Part shown: positions 16,784 through 24,052 of the stretch, one piece after another
How the letters are laid out: each line of letters starts with the position of its first letter
Position numbering within the stretch: the stretch's first letter is position 1
The notes under the pieces: generated by a model
Told to the model about the DNA's origin: nothing
Seen by the model: the letters and a program-made list of their open reading frames with translations, nothing else
Database searches by the model: none
Made by a program: the position numbers and the translations under genes
DNA from: Roseovarius dicentrarchi
GTDB taxonomy: Bacteria > Pseudomonadota > Alphaproteobacteria > Rhodobacterales > Rhodobacteraceae
Assembly (NCBI RefSeq): GCF_003316635.1
Contig: NZ_QNQP01000027.1
Coordinates: forward strand, 1-33,106
DNA: 33,106 bases
Reading direction: 5' to 3'

Positions 16784-16810
16784 ATAAAAGGGCGTGGCGC
16801 CGATGCGCCC
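16784..16810 (-). terminator. Probable terminator of the tctCBA operon
   Basis: On the minus strand GGGCG (16810-16806) and CGCCC (16794-16790) form a short hairpin followed by TTTTAT (16789-16784), 16 bases past the TctA stop. It lies in the convergent space with the amidohydrolase gene. Confidence 0.5.
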
Positions 16811-16825
16811 CCGTGCCACGTGTCC

Positions 16826-18337
16826 TTACGGTCTGCGCGCCCTTGGGCGCAGCCGCGCTCGCGCCTTCCGCCACACCGGTGTCTGGCTCAGGATGGTGGC
16901 CAAAACCGCAATGAGCAGGATCAGCGACAATGGAGAGGTGAGCGTACTCTCAAGCAGGCCCCAGATGCTCTCGCGCTCGGTTATGACGGCTCGGCGCCAG
17001 TTCTCATCAAGAAGGCGCGACAGGATGACCCCAAGGACGATCGGTCCGAGTGGCCAGGAATAGAGCTTCATAAAGTAGCCCAATACGCCGAACCCCAGCA
17101 TCCAGTAAACTTCTGTCACTGAATTGTTCACCGCAAACGCCCCGACAATCGACAAAAGCAGGATCAGCGGGATCAACACCGCGCGGGGCATTTCAACGAT
17201 CTTGGTAAAGATGCGGATGCCTGTCAGACCGAAGACAAGCATAAAGACATTGGCAGCCAAAAGCGCGCCGACGATGAACCAGAACATGTCCGGCCGGTCG
17301 ATCATCAGCATCGGGCCGGGGTTCAGCCCGTGGATGAAAAGCGCACCGATCATGATCGCCGTGATCGCATCGCCCGGAATGCCAAGCGTCATCATCGGAA
17401 CAAAGGCGCCGCCCACGGCGGCATTGTTGGCGGTCTCGGGCGCGATCAGGCCCTCGACGGCACCCTCGCCAAACGGGTGCTCGGGGTGCTTGGTGACGCG
17501 TTTGGCGTGGTCGTAGGCCATCAGTGCGGCGATATCGCCACCGGTGCCGGGCAGCGCGCCGATGACCACGCCGATGGTCGATGTCTGCAAGCTTAGCGGT
17601 AAATGGCGGCGCACGGTGCCCCATGACGGCATGATCCGGCCGATCGCCTGTTTGATTGCCAGCTTGTTCACGTGATGCAGCTGCGCAAGCGCCTCGGACA
17701 CGCCAAAGAGGCCGATCATCACCGCAACAAAGCTGACGCCGCCGCGCAGGTCCGGCAGGCCGAATGTGAACCGCTCGGTAAAGGTCAGCGGGTCCATGCC
17801 GACCGCGCCGATCACAATGCCGAAGGCGCCTGCGAACACCCCCTTGAGCATTGAACCCTCCGACAGCGAGCCAACCAGCAAAAGACCAAGCAGCGCGAGC
17901 AAAAGGTAATCGCGCGGCTGGAAGCTGAGCGCCACATCCGAAACGACCGGCGCCGCCAGCGCAAGCGCCGCTATCCCGACCAGACCACCGAAAAAGGACA
18001 TGACGGTGCTGATGCCGATGGCGCTGCCCGCCTCGCCGCGCAGGGCCATGGGATAGCCGTCCATCGCCGTTGCGATGGCCGAGGGCGCGCCGGGGATATT
18101 GAGAAGGATTGCTGTCCGGCCGCCGCCATAGACCCCACCCATATAGATGCCGATCATCAGCGAGATCGCAGGCAACACATCCCATGCGAAGGTAAAGGAA
18201 ATCAGGATCGAGACCGCCATCGTCACCGACAGGCCCGGAATTGCGCCGACATAGATACCCGACAGCGTGCCGACCGCCACCAGCAGCAGAAGCTGCGGCT
18301 GCGCGAATACTGTGGCCATTGCCGCGAGCGTCTCCAT
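16826..18337 (-). CDS. tctA: Tripartite tricarboxylate transporter large permease, TctA family
   Basis: The 503-residue membrane protein has about 11-12 helices. TctA hallmarks are present: GTLSGIYVGAIPGLSVTMAVSI, then YMGGVYGGGRTAILLNIPGAPSA near the N-terminus, and GVVIGALPGTGGDIAALMAYDHAKR with ETANNAAVGGAFVPMMTLGIPGD in the second half, the pseudo-repeat typical of the family. Its ATG (18337) overlaps the tctB stop by one base (TGATG). A longer reading to 18667 overlays tctB and is not real. It imports a carboxylate or related anion with the TctC protein; substrate is unassigned. Confidence 0.93.
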   Translation of the reverse strand: METLAAMATVFAQPQLLLLVAVGTLSGIYVGAIPGLSVTMAVSILISFTFAWDVLPAISLMIGIYMGGVYGGGRTAILLNIPGAPSAIATAMDGYPMALRGEAGSAIGISTVMSFFGGLVGIAALALAAPVVSDVALSFQPRDYLLLALLGLLLVGSLSEGSMLKGVFAGAFGIVIGAVGMDPLTFTERFTFGLPDLRGGVSFVAVMIGLFGVSEALAQLHHVNKLAIKQAIGRIMPSWGTVRRHLPLSLQTSTIGVVIGALPGTGGDIAALMAYDHAKRVTKHPEHPFGEGAVEGLIAPETANNAAVGGAFVPMMTLGIPGDAITAIMIGALFIHGLNPGPMLMIDRPDMFWFIVGALLAANVFMLVFGLTGIRIFTKIVEMPRAVLIPLILLLSIVGAFAVNNSVTEVYWMLGFGVLGYFMKLYSWPLGPIVLGVILSRLLDENWRRAVITERESIWGLLESTLTSPLSLILLIAVLATILSQTPVWRKARARLRPRARRP

Positions 18338-18858
18338 CAGCGGGCCCCCGTGAGATCGCGCAGCGCCTGGATCAGCTCGGCCTCGGGGACCAGGCCCGAT
18401 GGCATCAGAACCGTAAAGACAATACGAAAGATCAGCCAGATCGCAACGAGGCTTCCGACCGACACGAGACTGGCAAAGCCCCAGCCCCGCCGTGACAGAA
18501 GGCGGATGGACAAGATCAGAAACAGCGCCGAGGTCGGCAGGAAACCCAAGGGCTCCAGCAGCGCCGCGTAGGCAATAAGCAGCGCCGTGATCGCGAGGAT
18601 ACGGCCAGGCAACACATCGCGGTGAAGCGTCTGGCCCTCTGCACGTGGCCGCCGCATCGTGCGCCATGCGATCACGAATGCCGCCCCCAGCATCACGGCC
18701 GCGGCGGCCATCGGAACGCTGCCCGGCGCCGATAGCGCGCCCAGCCCGCTGATCCCGTATGCGTTCACCAAAAGCACCGCGGACAATGCAGCCATCAGCA
18801 CGGCAAAGACGGCCTCACCGGGGCGCCGCGTGCGGCGGGATGGGAAAGGGTCGTGCAT
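18337..18858 (-). CDS. tctB: Tripartite tricarboxylate transporter small permease, TctB family
   Basis: The 173-residue protein has four predicted helices, including AVFAVLMAALSAVLLVNAYGI, AAAVMLGAAFVIAWRTM and ILAITALLIAYAALLEPLGFLPTSALFLILSIRLL, which is the usual TctB architecture. Sequence conservation in this family is low, so the call rests on topology and position between tctC and tctA. It is coupled to tctA by stop/start overlap and follows a long stem-loop after tctC. Confidence 0.85.
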   Translation of the reverse strand: MHDPFPSRRTRRPGEAVFAVLMAALSAVLLVNAYGISGLGALSAPGSVPMAAAAVMLGAAFVIAWRTMRRPRAEGQTLHRDVLPGRILAITALLIAYAALLEPLGFLPTSALFLILSIRLLSRRGWGFASLVSVGSLVAIWLIFRIVFTVLMPSGLVPEAELIQALRDLTGAR

Positions 18859-18886
18859 GAATCACCTTTCGGACCTTGGAGAAAAG

Positions 18887-18928
18887 GGCTGCCCCACCGC
18901 CGTGCCGGGGCATGGCGGTGGGGCAGCC
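18887..18928 (-). terminator. Very stable 15-bp stem-loop between tctC and tctB
   Basis: A perfect 15-bp inverted repeat (18887-18901 with 18914-18928, arms GGCTGCCCCACCGCC and complement) encloses a 12-base loop. On the minus strand it is followed by CTTTTC. It can act as a partial terminator, leaving more mRNA for the binding protein than for the permeases. The tctB start lies 28 bases beyond it. Confidence 0.75.
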
Positions 18929-18948
18929 GCATCACTTTCAGTGACGCA

Positions 18949-19944
18949 TCACTTTTCCGGACGGGGGATGCCGAACTCTTCGGGTGAACGCTTTGCCAGG
19001 CCCGCATCCTCGATCAGCCAGACCGTGTTGCGCTGATAGCTGTCCAGATACGCCTGCGCCTCGGCGCCCGAAACATTCATCATGATAAAGCCCCGATCCT
19101 GCATCAGCTTGCGGAAATCGTCCTGTTCGGCTGCCTGCCGATAGGCATCCGACAGCTTGGCAACCACATCCTTTGGCGTGTCCACAGGCGCAAAGACGCC
19201 AAAAAACGGCCCCCAGGGCAGCATCGCCTCATATCCGGTCTCGGCCTCGGTAACGGGCTGCACGTCAGGCAGGGCATAATGCGCCTCCGCGTCCATCACG
19301 GTGATGGGTTTCATGGTGCCGGCGCGGATCCCCTCGATCGCGGCGCCGACGACGACGGGCATGACATCGATGGCGCCCCCCTGAAGCGCGGTCAGGGCCG
19401 GACCATCGCCGCCATAGGGAACCTCGATGATATCGAGATCGCCTTCAATGGATTCGACCATGGCAAGTATCACCGACGACAGGCCGCCCGGCCCCGTCGA
19501 GCCAAAGCGCACGTCGCCCGGATTTTCGGCGATATGGCTCATCATGCCCGCATAGTCGTCAAAAGGTGCGTTCGCGGAGGCGACCAGCATCGGTGTGCCA
19601 CGTGCCAGAAGAACGACAGGCACGAAATCCGCATAGTCCCGCTCGCCCAGGTTCATGACCTTGTAGAGCGTCGGATTCTCGGCCCCCATCAGCAGGGTGT
19701 AGCCATCCGGATCGGCCTCGGCCACCTGATTGAGGGCAATCGCCCCCACGCCGCCGGTGACATTCTGCATCACGATCGAGGTGCCCAGCACCTCCTCGGC
19801 ATGCGGCGTGACCGAGCGCATCACCGTGTCGGTCGAGCCGCCGGCGCCCCACTGAATCACGCCCCTGATCTCTCTTTCAGGAAATTCCGCAGCCGCCGGA
19901 GCAGCGGCCAGAAGAGTTGCGGCCAGAACGATCAAGCGTTTCAT
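18949..19944 (-). CDS. tctC: Tripartite tricarboxylate transporter substrate-binding protein, TctC/Bug family
   Basis: The 331-residue precursor has a short signal peptide (MKRLIVLAATLLAAAPAAA, then EFPER). Family motifs include IRGVIQWGAGGSTDTVMR, VMQNVTGGVGAIALNQV and DGYTLLMG near the N-terminus, FGSTGPGGLSS in the ligand loop, and EVPYGGDGPALTALQGGAIDVMP. Most Bug proteins read PF.AGG at the first ligand loop; the WGAGG variant here hints at an unusual ligand. It is the first gene of the leftward tctCBA operon. Confidence 0.9.
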   Translation of the reverse strand: MKRLIVLAATLLAAAPAAAEFPEREIRGVIQWGAGGSTDTVMRSVTPHAEEVLGTSIVMQNVTGGVGAIALNQVAEADPDGYTLLMGAENPTLYKVMNLGERDYADFVPVVLLARGTPMLVASANAPFDDYAGMMSHIAENPGDVRFGSTGPGGLSSVILAMVESIEGDLDIIEVPYGGDGPALTALQGGAIDVMPVVVGAAIEGIRAGTMKPITVMDAEAHYALPDVQPVTEAETGYEAMLPWGPFFGVFAPVDTPKDVVAKLSDAYRQAAEQDDFRKLMQDRGFIMMNVSGAEAQAYLDSYQRNTVWLIEDAGLAKRSPEEFGIPRPEK

Positions 19945-20069
19945 AAATCCATGCTCCCTTGTAGATCACGTAAATTCGTCGGGTACTTATCGGGTTATGG
20001 TGGCGAAACCGCAAATGGTTTAGTTGCCTTGCCGGGGTTTTGTTGGTGGCGCGGATGCCTGTCCCGGCG
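19945..20069. other. tctC upstream region, no gene
   Basis: The 125 bases upstream of tctC hold its presumed promoter. The GGAGCATGG upstream of the ATG supplies a ribosome binding site on the minus strand. No clean promoter hexamer pair stands out. The left limit of the neighbouring IS relic could not be fixed from terminal repeats. Confidence 0.35.
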
Positions 20070-20440
20070 GCATCGCAATGTATCAGCGTGATGATTGTCT
20101 GACGCCATCGCAAAACCAGATCCATATCCAGGATCTCGGGCAAGCCGTATCTGTGAATGGATCTGTTCAGGTGTGCGACGCAGAACTTTGCGGCCAGCGT
20201 GTTTGACATGCGCCACGCCAATGCCTTGCGGCTGTGCCGGTCCATGATCGCACCCAGATGCACAAAGCCCCGCCGCGTCGGTAGGCAGGTGATGTCAGCG
20301 CGCCAAACCTGGCTGGGTCGGTCCACCCGCAGGCCACGCAGCAGATAGGGGCGAGTCTTGTGGTCTTTCGCGGCCGTGCTGGTGTCGGATTTCCGGTGGA
20401 TCGGCATAAGGTCCATCAATGGCATCAAGCGCCTGATCCG
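20070..20440 (-). mobile_element. IS3-family transposase (OrfB) middle fragment, frameshifted
   Basis: On the minus strand the translation reads KRIRRLMPLMDLMPIHRK, then HKTRPYLLRGLRVDRPSQVW, ADITCLPTRRGFVHLGAIMDRHSRKALAWRMSNT and NRSIHRYGLPEI. This is the DDE-domain entry of IS3-group OrfB, with the first catalytic Asp in ADIT. Similarity stops at about 20132. A further bit (GSGFA) appears in the next frame, so the second Asp region is shifted. A TGA at the upstream end shows another frameshift. The element is dead, and points toward the catabolic island, opposite to the IS3 fragment at 9262-9429. Confidence 0.75.
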
Positions 20441-20728
20441 TTTTCATTCCTACGGTCCTTTCTGGCGGCAGAAGCGTTGACCACCATGTAGCGGCTGGCG
20501 GGTGCCTGACGCCTTTCGCACCAACCTTCACGTCGCAACGCGGGCCGGCGCCGCGCAATTCGCAAAGCTCCGCGCAGGCCCCCCGTTGCACAACCCGCCC
20601 AAAACGGCAAAACTCAGGCCCGGAGTCGCGCCCCTGATGGGTAAGGGCTGGGGCGACGTCGGCGTAACTGACGCACAAACCTTTCGATGGGGCTATCCGA
20701 GGGGGCTGAAATCTTTATAGGTAGCATT
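20441..20728. other. Intergenic region upstream of the lipid-sugar operon
   Basis: GC-rich sequence without a supported gene. Open frames on both strands have Arg/Pro/Ala-rich translations typical of noncoding GC-rich DNA. It may contain degraded 5' parts of the neighbouring IS3 transposase. The promoter of the following operon must lie here, but I see no strong hexamer pair. Confidence 0.4.
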
Positions 20729-21727
20729 GTGGAAAAATGTGTCTCGATTATCATCCCTTGCTACAACGAAGAAGAAGTCATCAGAACCACACTGGATCGC
20801 TTGACAGCTTTTTGCAGCAGCCAGCCTGACTATGCGTTTGAGCTGTTATTTGTAGATGATGGATCCAGCGATCGCACGCCGGCGCTCCTGCGTCAGGCTG
20901 CGGTCGATGATGCGCGCGTCCGTGTGCTTTATTTCGCGCGTAACTTTGGCCACCAGATTGCCGTGACTGCGGGGATCGATGCGTCCACGGGTGATGCGGT
21001 CGTGTTGATCGATGCGGATTTGCAGGACCCGCCAGAAGTAATCGCCGGCATGCTTGAGAAATGGCGCGACGGCTATGATGTGGTTTATGCCACGCGTATC
21101 TCGCGCCCTGGAGAGTCGGCCTTCAAACTGTTCACGGCGCGCGCGTTCTACCGCGTGCTTAATCGCCTGTCCGAAGTCCCCATTCCGCTGGATACCGGAG
21201 ATTTCCGCCTGATGAGCAGACCGGTGGTGGAGGTGCTTAAAAACATGCCCGAGCGCCACCGTTTCGTGCGTGGCATGGTGTCATGGGTGGGGTTCAGGCA
21301 GATCGCACTTCCCTACGAGCGGGCAGAGCGCTTTGCCGGTACTTCGAAATATCCACTGCGCAAGATGTTGCGCTTTGCCACGGATGGCATCCTGTCATTT
21401 TCGGTCAAGCCTTTGCAGGTTTCCATCGCGATGGGGCTGATCTCGGCGTTATTTGCGATGATCGGGATCATTTATGCGCTTGGGCTGAGGATGTTTACCG
21501 CCACCTGGGTTGAAGGATGGACTGCACTGATGATCGCAGTCCTGTTTCTGGGCGGCGTGCAGCTTTTGTCGCTGGGAATCATCGGCGAGTACATTGGCCG
21601 GATCTACACTGAAGTGAAGCAAAGACCCCTGTATATCGTGCGCGAAACCATAGGGTTCAGCGAGAACGGCGCGGCAGAACATTCTGCGGCTTGCCCCACT
21701 TCTGCCACCGCGCGAACCAGAAAATGA
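20729..21727 (+). CDS. GT2 polyprenyl-phosphate hexosyltransferase (GtrB/DPM1-like)
   Basis: This membrane-associated enzyme of 332 residues transfers a sugar from a nucleotide sugar to undecaprenyl phosphate on the cytoplasmic face. The GT-A fold motifs are clear: VSIIIPCYNEEEVI at the N-terminus, FVDDGSSD (about 41-48), the metal-binding DADLQDPP (95-102), and the TGDFRLMSR and KYPLRKMLRFATDGILSFS segments typical of GtrB/ArnC/DPM1. Two C-terminal helices follow (VSIAMGLISALFAMIGIIYAL and a second around ALMIAVLFLGGVQLLSLGIIG), then GEYIGRIYTEVKQRP. I chose the GTG at 20729; an ATG at 20687 would add 14 residues but has no binding site. It is the first gene of a four-gene operon. Confidence 0.88.
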   Translation: MEKCVSIIIPCYNEEEVIRTTLDRLTAFCSSQPDYAFELLFVDDGSSDRTPALLRQAAVDDARVRVLYFARNFGHQIAVTAGIDASTGDAVVLIDADLQDPPEVIAGMLEKWRDGYDVVYATRISRPGESAFKLFTARAFYRVLNRLSEVPIPLDTGDFRLMSRPVVEVLKNMPERHRFVRGMVSWVGFRQIALPYERAERFAGTSKYPLRKMLRFATDGILSFSVKPLQVSIAMGLISALFAMIGIIYALGLRMFTATWVEGWTALMIAVLFLGGVQLLSLGIIGEYIGRIYTEVKQRPLYIVRETIGFSENGAAEHSAACPTSATARTRK

Positions 21728-22746
21728 AAAACATATCCGTCGGAAGCATGGCCAGGCTGGGGCTTGGCATCGCGGTTGCGGGCTTTTTCGTCTGGCTGAT
21801 CGCGCGGTCGGTAGACATGGCCGAACTGGGTGCCGCCTTGGCCGAGGCCAATTCGGGCTGGATTGCCCTGGCAATCGTCTTTTTCCTGCTGGGCTATGCG
21901 TGCCGGATCACGCGCTGGCGGATCATGCTGCGGCGCAGCAATCCAGAGATTGGCTGGATCACATGTGCGATCCCGTTCATGGGGTCGATCGCAGCCAACA
22001 ATGTGCTGCCGTTTCGCGCGGGGGATGCGCTGCGGGCGCTTGCCTTCTCGGGCTGGATGGGGGTGCCGACGGCATCGGTCATTGCCACGCTTCTGGTGGA
22101 GCGTCTGTTGGACCTTTTGAGCCTTCTGATTGCGCTTGGGCTTGTCCTTGTGATCTTTGATCTGGGCAGCAGCGCCCCTGCCGCATTGGTCGGGATCAGC
22201 GGAACGGGTCTGATCGGGGTTGGTCTAGCGGTGATGGCACTGCTGCTGTTTCCGCAAATCATGGAGCCGCTGGTCAGGTTGTTGATACGCATGGTGAACC
22301 GGGTTGTTTCCGCAAATGCAGGTGTAAGGCTGAGCGGTATCTCGGACAAAGTGTTCGATACGCTACGCCATCTTTCCCAAGGGCCACGCATGGCGCTTTT
22401 GGTGCTGTGGTCTGCGGCTGTCTGGGGGCTGGAGGGGGCGGTTTTCTGGGCCGCGGCCCATGCGGTGCCCTCGCTGGAAACTCCTGTAGCGGGCTGGCTG
22501 GCCTTGCCTGTGGGAACGCTGGCCACGTTGTTGCCTTCCACGCCCGGATATATCGGGACATTCGACTTTTTCGTAATCAAGGCGATGGAGGTGATGGGAA
22601 ATCCAGCCGTCGCCGCCGCCGCTTTTGCGGTGCTGGTACATTTCATCCTATGGCTGCCCGCGACCTTGATCGGGGGCGCATGTATGGCCTATTGGGGCCT
22701 CCGCCGCCGGTCACCCCCCTCATCCCCACGCCAAGAGAGCCGATAA
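21724..22746 (+). CDS. Flippase-like membrane protein (UPF0104/AglD-type, LPG synthase TM family)
   Basis: The 340-residue integral membrane protein has about eight helices and the UPF0104 family features: RITRWRIMLRR in the first loop, the signature GSIAANNVLPFRAGDALRALAF, VERLLDLLSLLIALGL, and the late LLPSTPGYIGTFDFFVI. Relatives are annotated as lysylphosphatidylglycerol synthetase transmembrane regions or AglD-like, and are proposed to move lipid-linked sugars. That fits a gene between a polyprenyl-phosphate hexosyltransferase and a GT-C enzyme. The ATG overlaps the GT2 stop by 4 bases. Transport activity is inferred. Confidence 0.82.
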   Translation: MKNISVGSMARLGLGIAVAGFFVWLIARSVDMAELGAALAEANSGWIALAIVFFLLGYACRITRWRIMLRRSNPEIGWITCAIPFMGSIAANNVLPFRAGDALRALAFSGWMGVPTASVIATLLVERLLDLLSLLIALGLVLVIFDLGSSAPAALVGISGTGLIGVGLAVMALLLFPQIMEPLVRLLIRMVNRVVSANAGVRLSGISDKVFDTLRHLSQGPRMALLVLWSAAVWGLEGAVFWAAAHAVPSLETPVAGWLALPVGTLATLLPSTPGYIGTFDFFVIKAMEVMGNPAVAAAAFAVLVHFILWLPATLIGGACMAYWGLRRRSPPSSPRQESR

Positions 22747-22747
22747 C

Positions 22748-24052
22748 ATGAGCAAAGATATCACCATCATTGGCGGCGGTTTCGCCGGTCTGTCGGCTGG
22801 ATACGATCTGACGCGGGCGGGTCACCGGGTCACGGTATTGGAAGCGGATGATTTCGTGGGCGGGCTTGCCGGCGCTTTTGAAGCCGAGGGCGAGCGACTG
22901 GACCGATTCTATCATCACTGGTTCACGAACGATCTGGCGGTGATGGGTCTGATCGATGATCTGGGCCTGTCAGATGAGGTGATGACCAACCCCACCAACA
23001 CGGGCGTTTATTACAACAGCTCCGTATTCAAGCTATCGACACCGATGGATTTGCTGAAATTCTCGCCACTGCCATTTTTTGATCGGATCCGGCTGGGCCT
23101 GCTGACCCTGCGGGCACGAAAGGTCAAGGACTGGATGGCGCTCGAGCATAAGACTGCATCCGAATGGCTACGCGAGCTTGGAGGCGAGCGCGTTTACAAG
23201 GTCATGTGGGAGCCGCTGTTGCAGGGCAAGTTCGGGCCTTATGCCGAAGATATCTCGGCGGTGTGGTTCTGGAACAAGCTCAAGCTGCGTGGCGGGTCGC
23301 GGGGCAAGGCGGGCGAGGAACGGCTGGCCTATTTTCAAGGCTCGTTCGCGCGTCTGGCCGAAGCAACAGCAGACGGCATTCGCGCAGGCGGCGGCAAGGT
23401 GCATACAAGGTCAGCGGTGGACAGCTTCGCTCAGGAGGCCGATGGACGCTGGAGGACAAAGGGGGCGTGGGGCGAGGTGACCAGTGATGCGGTCATTGCG
23501 ACAACGGCGCTACCGTTGGTTGCCGACATGATCGAAGGCTGGGCCGCGCCTGATTACCTCGCTGCTCTGAGGCGGATCAACTACCTGTCAAACGTCTGTC
23601 TGGTGCTGGAGCTGGATCGTTCGCTCAGCGATACATACTGGCTCAACGTCAACGACCCCAGCTTTCCCTATGTAGGCGTGATCGAACATACCAATTTCAT
23701 GAAGCCAGAGACGTATGGCGGCAATCATGTCGTTTATCTGTCGAAATATCTGCCCCACCAAGAGGCGCTCTATAATATGAGCGCAGAAGAGACGCTGGAG
23801 TTTTCCCTGCCGCATCTCAAAAAGATGTTTCCTGAATTCGATGCCTCATGGATCAATCGCTACCACGTCTGGAAGGCGCGCTGGGCCCAGCCGGTGGTGG
23901 AAAAAGAATACGCAAAGCTGATCCCGTCCGAGGACGGCCCTTTGCCGGGGATGCACATATGCTCCATGGCCCAGATTTATCCGGAGGATCGCGGCACGAA
24001 TTACGCTATCCGCGAAGGGCGCGCGTTGGCGCGCAGGCTTGCTGGTGACTGA
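22748..24052 (+). CDS. FAD-dependent oxidoreductase of the amine oxidase/UDP-galactopyranose mutase-like group
   Basis: The 434-residue protein has an N-terminal Rossmann fold with the dinucleotide motif IIGGGFAGLSAGYDL (G9-x-G11-x-x-G14) and VTVLEADDFVGGLAG. FHHW-like aromatic residues follow (DRFYHHWF). The C-terminus closes the FAD site with the pattern ICSMAQIYPEDRGTNYAIREGRALA. It belongs with NAD(P)/FAD proteins often found beside GtrB-type transferases. UDP-galactopyranose mutase and protoporphyrinogen/amine oxidases are the best-known relatives, so it could oxidise, epimerise or ring-contract a lipid-linked sugar. It starts one base after the preceding stop codon. The reaction is inferred. 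Confidence 0.78.
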   Translation: MSKDITIIGGGFAGLSAGYDLTRAGHRVTVLEADDFVGGLAGAFEAEGERLDRFYHHWFTNDLAVMGLIDDLGLSDEVMTNPTNTGVYYNSSVFKLSTPMDLLKFSPLPFFDRIRLGLLTLRARKVKDWMALEHKTASEWLRELGGERVYKVMWEPLLQGKFGPYAEDISAVWFWNKLKLRGGSRGKAGEERLAYFQGSFARLAEATADGIRAGGGKVHTRSAVDSFAQEADGRWRTKGAWGEVTSDAVIATTALPLVADMIEGWAAPDYLAALRRINYLSNVCLVLELDRSLSDTYWLNVNDPSFPYVGVIEHTNFMKPETYGGNHVVYLSKYLPHQEALYNMSAEETLEFSLPHLKKMFPEFDASWINRYHVWKARWAQPVVEKEYAKLIPSEDGPLPGMHICSMAQIYPEDRGTNYAIREGRALARRLAGD

